64,000 nucleotides of DNA from Shumkonia mesophila (GCF_026163695.1 NZ_JAOTID010000012.1:62001-126000); one strand, 5' to 3'. Shown: positions 1 through 8,183, counted from the stretch's first letter. The notes: generated from the sequence alone by a model not told the origin. Numbers and translations: made by a program.

Positions 1-224
1 ATGTGCGGCGCCAGGCCGGAGATGCGCTCGCCGTTGTAGAGGACCTCGCCGTGGGTCGGCCTCAGGAATGACGCGATCAGCTTGAACAGGGTGGATTTGC
101 CGGCCCCGTTCGGCCCGATGACCGAGAGGATCTCCCGCTCCTCGACCCCGAAGGAGACGTCGCCGACCGCGGTCAGGCCGCCGAATTTCTTGGTCAGGCC
201 CTTGATTTCCAGGAGCGCGGTCAT
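1..224 (-). CDS. livG: Branched-chain-type ABC transporter ATP-binding protein, LivG-like (5' part only)
   Basis: This is the N-terminal 74 residues of a cytoplasmic ABC ATPase that would power import by the LivH/LivM permeases beside it; the rest lies beyond the left edge. The Walker A loop GPNGAGKST is visible, preceded by the usual LivG opening (LTKKFGG). Its ATG overlaps the stop of livM by four bases (ATGA), which points to translational coupling in one transcript. A second ATPase (LivF) would be expected just off the edge. Family assignment is secure. The substrate is inferred from the ureide-catabolic genes upstream in the operon and could instead be an amino acid, urea or an amide. 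Confidence 0.9.
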   Translation of the reverse strand, partial: MTALLEIKGLTKKFGGLTAVGDVSFGVEEREILSVIGPNGAGKSTLFKLIASFLRPTHGEVLYNGERISGLAPH

Positions 225-1201
225 TTGCTGGCCCCCCGCTTGTTGAACAGGGGAAGGCTGAGGATGCCGTTGGGCAGGAACACGATGAGCAGGATCAGGA
301 TCGTCGAGTAGATCAGCAGTTGGAACTTGCCGGTGGTGAACAGCAGATCCCAGCCGAAGTAGATCATGAGGGTGCCCAGCATCGGCCCGAAGACGTAGCC
401 GAGGCCGCCCAGGAAGCAGTTGAGCATGAAGTCGACGGAGTCCTTCACCGGGAAGCTGGCCGGATAGATGGACCGCGAAATGGCGACGAAGATGGCGCCC
501 GAGATGCCGCCGAGGAACGACGAGGTGGCGAAGGCGACGACCCGCAGATAGGCGATGTTGACGCCGATGGAAGAGGCCAGTTCCTCGTTCTGCTGCAGCG
601 AACGGCAGAGATGGCCGACCCGCGAATTCACCAGCCGGTAGAGGCCGGCGAAGCTGAACACCATCAGAACGGTCGCCAGGTAGTAGAAGGCCAGCTTGAC
701 GTTGCCGATGGTCGAGAAGTCGGGGATGATCGTCAGCCCGAAAAGGGAAAGCTCGCCCGGCAGCGGAATCGACGAGATGCCGCGGGCGCCGTTGGTGATC
801 GGCAGCGCCAGGGCGGTGAGCCGGGCGACCTCGGTCAGGACCAGGGTGATCATCGCGAAGTAGACGCCCCTGAGGCGCAGGATGGGCAGGCCGATCAGCA
901 CGGCAAGCGCGGCGCAGAACAACCCGGAAAGCGGCAGGGTCAGCCAGAACGAGACGTCGTACTTGCTGATCAGGATGGCCGAGACATAGCCTCCGGCCAG
1001 GGCGAAGGCCCCCTGGCCGATGTTGATGCGGCCGATGTAGAAGGTCAGCCAGACGCCGCCGCTGGCGATGGAGAGCAGCGCCACCGAGGTGAGGGTGTAA
1101 TAGAAATCCCAGCGGCCGGAGACATGGATCAGCCAGGGGACGACCGCGAACACGGTCAGCAGGAACGCCCCCACGACCACAAGTTGGTTTCTTGTTATCA
1201 T
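221..1201 (-). CDS. livM: Branched-chain-type ABC transporter permease, LivM-like
   Basis: This 326-residue inner-membrane permease has about eight to ten hydrophobic segments and pairs with LivH to form the import channel. The family signature region GQGAFALAGGYVSA (about residues 62-75) and the GLGYVFGPMLGTLMI stretch near residue 265 are typical of LivM. It begins at an ATG seven bases after the end of livH and its stop overlaps the livG start, so the transporter genes run as livK-livH-livM-livG on the minus strand. LivM proteins in urea, amide and amino-acid importers look alike, so substrate cannot be read from this subunit. Confidence 0.93.
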   Translation of the reverse strand: MITRNQLVVVGAFLLTVFAVVPWLIHVSGRWDFYYTLTSVALLSIASGGVWLTFYIGRINIGQGAFALAGGYVSAILISKYDVSFWLTLPLSGLFCAALAVLIGLPILRLRGVYFAMITLVLTEVARLTALALPITNGARGISSIPLPGELSLFGLTIIPDFSTIGNVKLAFYYLATVLMVFSFAGLYRLVNSRVGHLCRSLQQNEELASSIGVNIAYLRVVAFATSSFLGGISGAIFVAISRSIYPASFPVKDSVDFMLNCFLGGLGYVFGPMLGTLMIYFGWDLLFTTGKFQLLIYSTILILLIVFLPNGILSLPLFNKRGASK

Positions 1202-1208
1202 CTTTCGA

Positions 1209-2081
1209 TCAACCCCAGGGTTTGCCCATCAGCCCTTGCGGGCGGATGGCCAGGAACACCATCAAGGAGGCGAAAATCGCGAGGTAGGTGATGTCGCCAT
1301 AGGCGGCCAGCACCGTAAGGCCGATGGATTCCAGCATGCCGAGGATGAAGCCGCCGGCGATGGCGCCGGAAATCACGCCGGCGCCGCCGATCATCACCAT
1401 CATGAAGGCCTTGATCCCCGTCGGTCCGCCCATGCCGAGGTTGATGCCGGTGACAGTCACCAGCAGGCCGCCGACCACGCCGGCCAGCATCGCGCCCAAG
1501 GCAAATCCGATGATCGAGTAGCGGTCGACGTCGACGCCCATGAGCTGGGCGGCAATCTTGTCCTGCGCCAGGGCGCGCATGGCCCGGCCGGTCCTGGAAT
1601 ACTGCATGTAGAGGATGAACGCCGCGATCGCCAGGATCGCCAGGACCCCGACCAGGATCTTGTCGTAGGGCATCACGATCGTGAAATCGTTGTAGTTGAA
1701 GATGCCGTTGACGATCTTCGGCACGCCGCGCTGCTTCTCGCCGAACAGCAGAAGCACGATGGCGTCGAGGAAGAAGGAGAGGCCCGCGGCCAGCAGCATC
1801 GTGCTCTCCTCGCGCACCGACCTGCGGGTCACCGGCCCGAACAGAAACTTCTGCACGAGAGCGCCGATGATCGCAAGCGTCACCCCGGAGGCCACCACCC
1901 CGACAATGAAGGGCAGGCCCAGTTGTGCGTAGACGGTGTAGGTGACGAAACCGCCGATCACGTACATCTGCCCGTGCGCGAAGTTCAGCACGTTCATCAG
2001 GGCGAAAATCAGGGTCAGCCCCAGGGCGATCAGCGCGTATTGCGCGCCCAGGTACAAACCGTTGGCAATGATCTGTTCCAT
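1209..2081 (-). CDS. livH: Branched-chain-type ABC transporter permease, LivH-like
   Basis: This 290-residue integral membrane permease carries the LivH signatures ALIALGLTLIFALMNVLNFAHG (quoted in part; about residues 16-37) and GVVGGLLVTVTGIN. It has roughly eight membrane segments and forms the heteromeric channel with the adjacent LivM. The gene sits 78 bases downstream of the periplasmic binding protein gene and seven bases before livM, consistent with one operon. A second overlapping frame (to 2088) is only a shadow. The family call is firm; its cargo is inferred to be a ureide or related amide from the enzymes encoded upstream. Confidence 0.92.
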   Translation of the reverse strand: MEQIIANGLYLGAQYALIALGLTLIFALMNVLNFAHGQMYVIGGFVTYTVYAQLGLPFIVGVVASGVTLAIIGALVQKFLFGPVTRRSVREESTMLLAAGLSFFLDAIVLLLFGEKQRGVPKIVNGIFNYNDFTIVMPYDKILVGVLAILAIAAFILYMQYSRTGRAMRALAQDKIAAQLMGVDVDRYSIIGFALGAMLAGVVGGLLVTVTGINLGMGGPTGIKAFMMVMIGGAGVISGAIAGGFILGMLESIGLTVLAAYGDITYLAIFASLMVFLAIRPQGLMGKPWG

Positions 2082-2159
2082 GAGACAAGTCCGGGTTTGA
2101 AGGGCTCAGAACCTAGGCAAAGGCCCCGAGCCCTTCAGGAAACATGCACCGTCCGTCGA

Positions 2160-3359
2160 TCAGTCGACTTCGGCGATGAACAGCGTTTCGAACTTGCCGT
2201 TCTTGTACTCGTTGACCACCATCGGCACCGAGATCTGGCGCTTCTGGCCGAACGACTTCATGCCGACGTACTTCAGCTTGGCGTCGCCCTTCATGAAGAC
2301 GTTCGAGGCCTCGAACGTTTCCATGGTCTTCTTGAACTCGTCGACATTGTCGATCGCCTTCGGATTGACCTTGAGCGTTTCGAGAATGTATTCGAGCGCG
2401 TAAACCTTGGTGTTCGACTCGTCGTTGTATTCGCCGAACATCTTGGTGTAGCGGGCGACGAACTCGCGCATCGCATCGCTGGCGATCTCGGGGGTCGAGG
2501 CACCGCCGACCGAAATGAAGCCATCGGCGAGGTCGCCGGCGCCTTCCTTGATGACATTGGCGTCCTGGGCCGTCTCGGCCGAGATCAGGCCCTTGTAGCC
2601 GAGTTCGCGCGCCGCGCGGATGAGCTGCGGGGTGTTGGCCGGCGCGGCGCCGGAAAGGACCAGCAGGTCCGGCTTGGTGCGCACGACCGGGGTCAGGACC
2701 GGCGTGAAGTCGGTGGTGTCGACCTGGTAGGTGATGTTGCTGGACACCACGTCCAGCCCCAGGGACTTGGCCGCGGCGATGCCGCCTTCGCGCTGGCTGA
2801 GCGGATCGGACTCGTTGGCGCAGACGAAGGCGATCTTCTTAACGCCCTTTTTCTCCATGAGGTATTTGTAGATCGCCGGGCCGGACTGGTAGTTGGCGAC
2901 CATGCCGAGGATGGCGTTGGAGGCCGGCGGGGTGTAGAGCGACTTCGGGAACGAGTACGGGAAGTACATGATTCCATTCTGCTCGGCGACCGGGCGGACG
3001 GCGGCGGCGCCGTCGTCGACGTTCGGCCCGACGACGTAGTGGATGCGTTCCTGCGCCATCTTCTCCATGCCGGCGATGGCCCGCTTGGGGTCCTTCTGGT
3101 CGTCGAAGGTGACGATTTCGACGTCGTAGGTCTTGTCGCCGATTTTGACGCCGCCCTTTTCATTGATCCAGGCGGCGCGGGTCTGCATGGAGCGCACGTT
3201 CGAGATGCCCCAGGCCGCGGCCGGGCCGCTGGTCACGCCGACGAAGCCGATCCGCAGTTTCTCGTTGGCCGCCATTGCCCCCTGCGGCGCCGCCAGGCCG
3301 GCGGCCGCGGCGATGCCGGCCACGATGGCCGCCTGCACGAAGATTCTCCGATTCAACAT
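2160..3359 (-). CDS. livK: Periplasmic substrate-binding protein of a branched-chain-type ABC importer
   Basis: This 399-residue type I periplasmic binding protein (Peripla_BP_6/LivK class) starts with a twin-arginine-like signal (NRRIFVQ, then a hydrophobic stretch, with a likely cut near AMA-AN, residue 30). The mature part begins KLRIGFVGVTSGPAAAWG, the usual first beta strand of the family. It captures the solute for LivH/LivM/LivG. It lies between the carbamate kinase gene and the permeases, all on the minus strand. Some 80 bases separate it from the kinase gene, so an internal promoter is possible. The ligand is unknown: the context favours a ureide or amide over leucine. Confidence 0.88.
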   Translation of the reverse strand: MLNRRIFVQAAIVAGIAAAAGLAAPQGAMAANEKLRIGFVGVTSGPAAAWGISNVRSMQTRAAWINEKGGVKIGDKTYDVEIVTFDDQKDPKRAIAGMEKMAQERIHYVVGPNVDDGAAAVRPVAEQNGIMYFPYSFPKSLYTPPASNAILGMVANYQSGPAIYKYLMEKKGVKKIAFVCANESDPLSQREGGIAAAKSLGLDVVSSNITYQVDTTDFTPVLTPVVRTKPDLLVLSGAAPANTPQLIRAARELGYKGLISAETAQDANVIKEGAGDLADGFISVGGASTPEIASDAMREFVARYTKMFGEYNDESNTKVYALEYILETLKVNPKAIDNVDEFKKTMETFEASNVFMKGDAKLKYVGMKSFGQKRQISVPMVVNEYKNGKFETLFIAEVD

Positions 3360-3440
3360 GGTGTTCTCCCTATTGTGATGTTTGAACGCTTTTTCCGGGT
3401 TCTTCCCGTCTTACGCCGTCTCCCGAATCGCGGGGACTCC

Positions 3441-4412
3441 TCACGCCCCCTTGTCGGCGACGATGTGGGTTCCGGCCTCGCCGCGCAGGGCGGGCAGGGC
3501 CTGGTCGAGATGACCGATGATGGCCCGCTTGCCGCCGCCGTCGATGAAGCGGATGGCCGCCTCGATCTTCGGGCCCATGCTGCCTTCGGGGAAATGGCCC
3601 TCGGCCAGGTACTTGCGCATCTCGGAAACCGGCACCTCGTCCAGCTCGCGCTGGTCGGGCTTGCCGAAATTGACCGCCACCCGCGACACCGCCGTCAGGA
3701 TCATCATGGTGTCGATGCCGAGCACGTTGGCCATGTGGGCCGAGGTCAGGTCCTTGTCGATCACCGCCTCGACGCCGCGGCGCACGCCGCGGGCGTCGCG
3801 CACCACGGGGATGCCGCCGCCACCGGCGGCGATCACCACCGTGCCCCGGCTGGCCAGCGCCTCGACCAGCGAAATGTCGCAGATGTGCTTGGGCTTGGGC
3901 GAGGCGACCACCAGGCGCCAGCCGCGGCCGGCGTCCTCGCGCATGACCCAGCCCATCTGGGCAGTCAGGTCCTTGGCCTCGGCCTCGCTGTAGAAGTAGC
4001 CGACCGGCTTGGTGGGGTTTTTGAAGCCGGGATCGTCGGCGTCGACCTCGACCTGGGTCACCAGGCCGACCACGTGGCGCGGGTTGCCGACCTCACGCAG
4101 CGCGTTCTCGAAGGCCTGCATCAGGATGTAGGCGGTAGCGCCCTGGGTGTCGGCGACCAGGATGTCGAGCGTCATCGGCACCACCCGCTCGCGGGCCAGG
4201 ACGTTGCGCATCAGCACCTTGCCGACGGCGGGGCCGTTGCCGTGGGTGATGATCAGCTGGTTGTCGAGTTCGAGCAGCGGCAGCAGGGCCTTGGCCGTGC
4301 TGGCGGCGATCGTCATCTGCTCCTCGGAGGTGCCCTTGATGCCGGCCGGCTGGATGGCGTTGCCGCCGACGGCAACGAGCAGGCGCTTGGGGAGAGTCTG
4401 GTTGGCTTTCAC
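3441..4412 (-). CDS. arcC: Carbamate kinase
   Basis: A cytoplasmic carbamate kinase of 323 residues, which converts carbamoyl phosphate plus ADP to ATP, CO2 and ammonia. Visible motifs are the phosphate-binding AVGGNAIQPAG near the N terminus, THGNGPAVG (about residue 57), AAGGGGIPVV and DKDLTSAHMANVL. The longest frame begins at a GTG at 4421, but its GAGGAG ribosome-binding site touches that codon; the next in-frame GTG (4412) has an eight-base gap and is preferred. Its place between a carbamoyltransferase-like gene and an importer suggests it harvests ATP from carbamoyl phosphate released during ureide breakdown, as in arginine deiminase or oxamate carbamoyltransferase pathways. No arcA (arginine deiminase) is present. 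Confidence 0.93.
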   Translation of the reverse strand: MKANQTLPKRLLVAVGGNAIQPAGIKGTSEEQMTIAASTAKALLPLLELDNQLIITHGNGPAVGKVLMRNVLARERVVPMTLDILVADTQGATAYILMQAFENALREVGNPRHVVGLVTQVEVDADDPGFKNPTKPVGYFYSEAEAKDLTAQMGWVMREDAGRGWRLVVASPKPKHICDISLVEALASRGTVVIAAGGGGIPVVRDARGVRRGVEAVIDKDLTSAHMANVLGIDTMMILTAVSRVAVNFGKPDQRELDEVPVSEMRKYLAEGHFPEGSMGPKIEAAIRFIDGGGKRAIIGHLDQALPALRGEAGTHIVADKGA

Positions 4413-4466
4413 GTCTGTCACTCCTCAGTCAACCCAGATCCGAAATACGCGCTTCGCCGGCCGCCC

Positions 4467-5504
4467 TTACAGGCAGCTTCCGTAGCTGTCGCCGAGACCG
4501 GCCGGAAGGCAGCCGAAAAGAGCGGGGATCTCGGCCGCCTTCCGGCCCTCGGCAAGCGCCAGGGAAAGCAGAAGCGCGGATTTCTGGGGGTTGAGAAAAC
4601 CCGATGCGGCGACGATGTCGGCGTCCTCCCGAAGGTCCATGACCTCGGGCATGACGGCGACGTCGCCGACCCGCGATGAAACCACGATGGCCGTGCCGTC
4701 CTTCGCCATTTTGCGGGCCAGCTCGGCCATCGGGGCCGGCATGGTGCCGCCGCCGAAACCGGCGATGACGACGCCGGGATAGCCGGCGTCGCGGCAGGCG
4801 GCCAGCGGCGCCGCGCCGCAGCCGCCGTGGACGATGACGATGCCGACGGCCGGCAGGTCGCCCTGCCCGCCCAGGCGGGAAACGAAGCGGCCGGCCAGCG
4901 GCGAGCGGCGGGGCGGCTCGAACCAGGTCAGCCGCTCGCCGGTGACCCGGCCCAGCGGCCCGCCCGGATAGGCGCGAAACGCCTGCACCGGCAGCGAGGC
5001 CGTCTTGACGGCCATCCAGCCGGGCAGCACGGTGTCGTTCATGACCACCAGGACGCCCCGTTCGGCGGAGTCGGGCGCGGCGGCCACCCGCACCGCCTGG
5101 AACAGGTTGGCCGGGCCGTCGGCCCCCAAGGCGGTGGCCGGCCGCATGGCGGCGGTGAAGACCACCGGCTTGTCGGTCTTGAGGAGGAGACCGAGGAAAA
5201 AGGCCGCCTCCTCCAGCGTGTCGGTGCCGTGCGTCACGACGACGCCGTCGGCCTCGCCGGCATCCAGCGCCGCCTGGACCCGCCGGGCCAGGGCCAGCCA
5301 CTCGGCTGGCCCCAGGTCGCCGGACGGCTTGGCATAGAGGGTCTCGGCCCTGACCTCGGCCAGGCGGTCGAGCTGGGCGATGCCGGCGATCAGCCGGGAG
5401 GCGTCGATCTGCCCGGCCTTGTAGGTGGCGGTGGTCGCCGATTGGCCGGCCCCGGCGATGGTGCCGCCGGTGCCGAGCACCAGGATCTTCGCCTTCCCAG
5501 CCAT
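4467..5504 (-). CDS. L-asparaginase/glutaminase-type amidohydrolase
   Basis: This 345-residue member of the bacterial asparaginase family has the two active-site threonine motifs: GTGGTIAG (residues 11-18, nucleophile Thr15) and THGTDTLEEA (residues 91-100, Thr91 and Asp95). The family hydrolyses an amide to the acid and ammonia. There is no signal peptide, so it acts in the cytoplasm, unlike classic periplasmic type II enzymes. It lies between the carbamoyltransferase and carbamate kinase genes of a ureide-type operon, which is unusual. It may work on asparagine, or on an amide produced in the pathway such as oxamate or a ureido-amide; that is inference only. Confidence 0.88.
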   Translation of the reverse strand: MAGKAKILVLGTGGTIAGAGQSATTATYKAGQIDASRLIAGIAQLDRLAEVRAETLYAKPSGDLGPAEWLALARRVQAALDAGEADGVVVTHGTDTLEEAAFFLGLLLKTDKPVVFTAAMRPATALGADGPANLFQAVRVAAAPDSAERGVLVVMNDTVLPGWMAVKTASLPVQAFRAYPGGPLGRVTGERLTWFEPPRRSPLAGRFVSRLGGQGDLPAVGIVIVHGGCGAAPLAACRDAGYPGVVIAGFGGGTMPAPMAELARKMAKDGTAIVVSSRVGDVAVMPEVMDLREDADIVAASGFLNPQKSALLLSLALAEGRKAAEIPALFGCLPAGLGDSYGSCL

Positions 5505-5534
5505 ATCCGCCCGCTCCTTTGACCCGCCGCTCCG

Positions 5535-6560
5535 TCAGACTCCGACGATGTTGGCCAGCAGCGACATGCGCAAGGCAACCGAGAAGCCGATCGCCTTGAA
5601 GTAGAGCTGATGGGCGCTCTCGTCGATGGCGAAGTCGAACTCGCCCTCGTTGCGCGGCAACGAGTGGCTGATGCCCACCGTGCGGCCGGTCTTCTTCTCG
5701 ATCTTCTGCAGGCCTTCCAGCGTGAAGTAGTACTCCTGCATCTTCTTCATGAATTCGTCGCGGCCGGGATCGCCCTTCTTGACCGAGCAGCCGGGCAGAT
5801 AGACGAAATCGACGCCCTTGTCGGCGATCAGTTCTTCCTGCTGGCCGATCGTCAGGTCGAAGTGCTCCTCGTAGTTCGCCTTCATGCCGTCGAGCTTGTC
5901 CTTGATCACCTTCGGCGTGCCGAGGCCGGTGGTCCCGGAATAGATGATCTTGGCGCCCATGCGGGCGAGGCCGAGACCGAACGACTGTCCGGAGCGTGCC
6001 CGCGACAGGTCGGGGGTGGCGATCATCACGGTCATCTCCGCGAAGGGACGCCCGATCGCCCGGTAGGCGGTGTACATGTCGAGCAGGCCCTGGGTCGGAT
6101 GGGTGACGTTGCCGTAGCCGCCGCTGATGATCGGAACGGACTTGTCGCCGAGCTGCTTGATCACTTCGATCACCGCCTCGTCGGGGTGACGCAGAACGAT
6201 GACGTCGGCGTACTGCGAGGTAACGCGCAGGGAGTCGTAAAGCGATTCGCCCTTGGCCGCCGACGAGCTGACCAGCGGGTTGGATTCGGTGATGACGTTG
6301 CCGCCCAGGCGGTACATGGCGGTCTCGTGGCTGAACCGGGTCCGCGTGCTGGGCTGGAAGAACTGGGTGCACAGCACCTTGCCCTCGAGCAGCGGAATGC
6401 GGCTGCGATAGAAGGGCTCGAGCATCTCGGCCGTCTTGAACAGATCGGCCAGCTGCTGGCGCGACAGGTCGTCGATGAAGATCAGATGGCGCCCTTTAAT
6501 GCCGGTCTTCTCGACCTGCTTGTAGATGTCGCGCGGCCCGAAATCCGTGGTCAGTGTCAT
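5535..6560 (-). CDS. Aspartate/ornithine carbamoyltransferase-family protein of unassigned substrate
   Basis: This 341-residue protein has the full carbamoyl-phosphate site of the ATCase/OTCase fold: STRTRF (71-76), the SSAAKGES loop (99-106), RHP (124-126), HPTQ (154-157) and the DLSRARS stretch (184-190). The second-substrate loop differs: where PyrB has TRVQ this protein has LPGCSVKKGD (255-264). It is therefore probably not the pyrimidine enzyme. It starts at the ATG at 6560, not at the upstream in-frame extension that overlaps the next gene. Neighbours are ureidoglycine aminohydrolase, an asparaginase and carbamate kinase. I infer phosphorolysis of a ureido compound to carbamoyl phosphate, analogous to ArcB-ArcC or the unrelated AllFGH enzyme. 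An anabolic carbamoyltransferase is the alternative. Confidence 0.85.
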   Translation of the reverse strand: MTLTTDFGPRDIYKQVEKTGIKGRHLIFIDDLSRQQLADLFKTAEMLEPFYRSRIPLLEGKVLCTQFFQPSTRTRFSHETAMYRLGGNVITESNPLVSSSAAKGESLYDSLRVTSQYADVIVLRHPDEAVIEVIKQLGDKSVPIISGGYGNVTHPTQGLLDMYTAYRAIGRPFAEMTVMIATPDLSRARSGQSFGLGLARMGAKIIYSGTTGLGTPKVIKDKLDGMKANYEEHFDLTIGQQEELIADKGVDFVYLPGCSVKKGDPGRDEFMKKMQEYYFTLEGLQKIEKKTGRTVGISHSLPRNEGEFDFAIDESAHQLYFKAIGFSVALRMSLLANIVGV

Positions 6561-6604
6561 GGTTCGTCTCTTTCCTCTAAAACAGATCAGGCACGAACGG
6601 CCGC

Positions 6605-7375
6605 TCAGATCGGGGCGTCGCGGTTCATGTCCTTGCTGTAGATGTACCAATAGGGCTCGCGGCCGGTGGCGTAGGTGGCCTGCTGGCAGAACGGGCCGAA
6701 CCAGATGAAGTCTTCCTTCTTGACCTGCAGCCAGTCCTCGCCCAGCAGGTACATGCCCTGCCCGCCCAGCACGTAGGCGCCGTGCTCCTGCACGTGGGTC
6801 TCGCAGAAGGGATGGCAGCCGGCGGCCAGGAACTTGAGCGTGTGCATGTTCATGTCGAAGGCCGGCTCGTAGGGCAGCAGGTCGCGCAGCAGCACGTTTT
6901 CCATGCCGTCGTAGATCACTTCCTTGACCGAGGCGATGTCGCCGAACACGCGCCACGGCTTCAAGTCCCCCAGCGGCACGAAGCGCTGCTTATAAAGCAG
7001 GATGCGCACCGGCTTGCCCGAGGCATTCTCGAACTCGATGCCCTCGGCGGGCGGCGCGAAGGCGTAGCCGCCGGCCTTCAAGGTTTCGGTCTGGCCGCCG
7101 ACGGAGACGCGAAGCGCCCCCTCGCCATCGACGACATAAAGGAAGGTCTCGACGCCGGGATCGGCGACGAAGGGCGTCGTCGTCTTGCCGCCCGCCTCGA
7201 CGGCGCCGACGTACTGCACGAAGCTGGCGCCGATCTTGGGCGAGCAGATGATGGTCAGGCGGCATCCCGAAAAACCGGGAACGGAATTGATGACGCGACC
7301 TTCAGGCGGGATGACCGCGTAGCTGCCCGGCTTGACGACGGCTCGCGATTCGAGAAATCCCACGGGATACGGCAT
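6605..7375 (-). CDS. allE: (S)-ureidoglycine aminohydrolase, bicupin
   Basis: A 256-residue two-cupin protein matching the length and layout of AllE/UGlyAH, which removes ammonia from (S)-ureidoglycine to give (S)-ureidoglycolate. The metal-binding second cupin shows ETHVQEHG (about residues 172-179) and a later PFCQQ, matching the Glu-His-His-Gln Mn site of the family. The typical ending with a KEDFIWFGPF segment is present. It is cytoplasmic. The gene follows allA and precedes the carbamoyltransferase on the minus strand, forming the core of a ureide operon. No allantoinase or allantoate amidohydrolase is in the window, so earlier steps must be encoded elsewhere. Confidence 0.92.
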   Translation of the reverse strand: MPYPVGFLESRAVVKPGSYAVIPPEGRVINSVPGFSGCRLTIICSPKIGASFVQYVGAVEAGGKTTTPFVADPGVETFLYVVDGEGALRVSVGGQTETLKAGGYAFAPPAEGIEFENASGKPVRILLYKQRFVPLGDLKPWRVFGDIASVKEVIYDGMENVLLRDLLPYEPAFDMNMHTLKFLAAGCHPFCETHVQEHGAYVLGGQGMYLLGEDWLQVKKEDFIWFGPFCQQATYATGREPYWYIYSKDMNRDAPI

Positions 7376-7417
7376 TCCTATCTCCTTTCGAACGAAAAAC
7401 GCTTCAGCAATCCCCGC

Positions 7418-7918
7418 CTAGCGCGGCGCGGCCAGGACCAGCGGCTCGCCGGTTGCGGGCAGGGGAAAAAGATCGCAATTGGGTTCCGCCGTTCCCCGGT
7501 CGATGACCAGGAAGCGCATGGGCGTGACCACGATGGCGGGATGGTGCCAGACGCCGCGGCGAAAATTCACGCCCTGGGCGCCGTTGGTGAAGAAAACGCG
7601 AATGTCGGCCGCATCGACCGTGTCGCCGGCCGGGGCGACGATGACGAAGAAGCGCTGGCGGTCGAGCGGCACGAAGGCCTGGCTGGACAGCGGGTGGCGC
7701 TCCAGCTCGCGGATGGCCAGCGGGAAGCCGAACGGCCGGCTCTCGAAAATGCTGACCACGGGGCGGCCGCCGCCTTCCGTCACGTCGATCGCCGCCAGGT
7801 CGCTGTGGCGAACCGTGGTGCCATCATTGATGGGGATAGGCGTGCCGCCACCCACCTCGATGACGTCGCCGAAAGGCGCGAACCGGTCGCGATGCAAGGG
7901 TTCCCAATTCAAGGACAT
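7418..7918 (-). CDS. allA: Ureidoglycolate lyase
   Basis: This 166-residue protein belongs to the AllA family, which splits (S)-ureidoglycolate into glyoxylate and urea. The FAPFGDVIE opening (about residues 12-20), the SQAFVPLD segment and GVNFRRGVWHHP near residue 115 are characteristic. The open frame extends upstream to 7993, but the ATG at 7918 gives the normal family length and leaves a 265-base divergent region with the ROK regulator gene. It is the first gene of the minus-strand ureide cluster. Its products suggest that urea or glyoxylate is handled by genes outside the window. Confidence 0.92.
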   Translation of the reverse strand: MSLNWEPLHRDRFAPFGDVIEVGGGTPIPINDGTTVRHSDLAAIDVTEGGGRPVVSIFESRPFGFPLAIRELERHPLSSQAFVPLDRQRFFVIVAPAGDTVDAADIRVFFTNGAQGVNFRRGVWHHPAIVVTPMRFLVIDRGTAEPNCDLFPLPATGEPLVLAAPR

Positions 7919-8183
7919 CCGGCCACTCCACCCCGGAGCTTCCCGCCTTCCCTGCAGGAGGCTCTCTTTTAAGTGATGGCGATCGCTCGCCACCCGATAT
8001 TTATCCGCTTGTCGGAAAGAATATCACCACCCATTTTCTGGGGGCAAGCGTTTTAATTCCGGCAATCGGAAAAAATTGTGGACGGCGGCCTGGGCGTTCC
8101 GGCACAAGACCGTTGACATCGCGCACGGGGCCGTAAACAACAGCAGTGCAGGCGCCAATCGGGGAAACGCCAGGGGGATGGGC
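7919..8183. promoter_or_regulatory. Divergent control region between allA operon and ROK regulator, with two dyads
   Basis: This gene-free divergent region carries two similar palindromes. The first is ATCCG-N5-CGGAA at 8003-8017, enclosed by a longer dyad with arms GATATT (7996-8001) and AATATC (8020-8025). The second is TTCCG-N5-CGGAA at 8057-8071. Their centres are about 54 bases apart, close to five helical turns, on one face of DNA. A TTGACA at 8113-8118 could be a -35 box for the ROK gene, though its -10 partner is weak. I infer operators for the ROK protein. Confidence 0.6.

Noticed and set aside
1236..4679. A 1147-codon open frame on the plus strand opposite livH, livK and the carbamate kinase gene
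   Set aside because: It is a shadow of G+C-rich codon use on the other strand: its composition is rich in Arg, His, Asp and Gly with no domain, and the true genes on the minus strand have full family motifs.
5535..6560. Calling the carbamoyltransferase pyrB for pyrimidine synthesis
   Set aside because: The acceptor loop differs from PyrB, no pyrC or other pyrimidine gene is adjacent, and its neighbours belong to ureide and carbamoyl-phosphate breakdown.
3441..6560. Arginine deiminase operon
   Set aside because: Carbamate kinase and a carbamoyltransferase are present but arginine deiminase and an arginine/ornithine antiporter are not, and allA and allE lie in the same operon.
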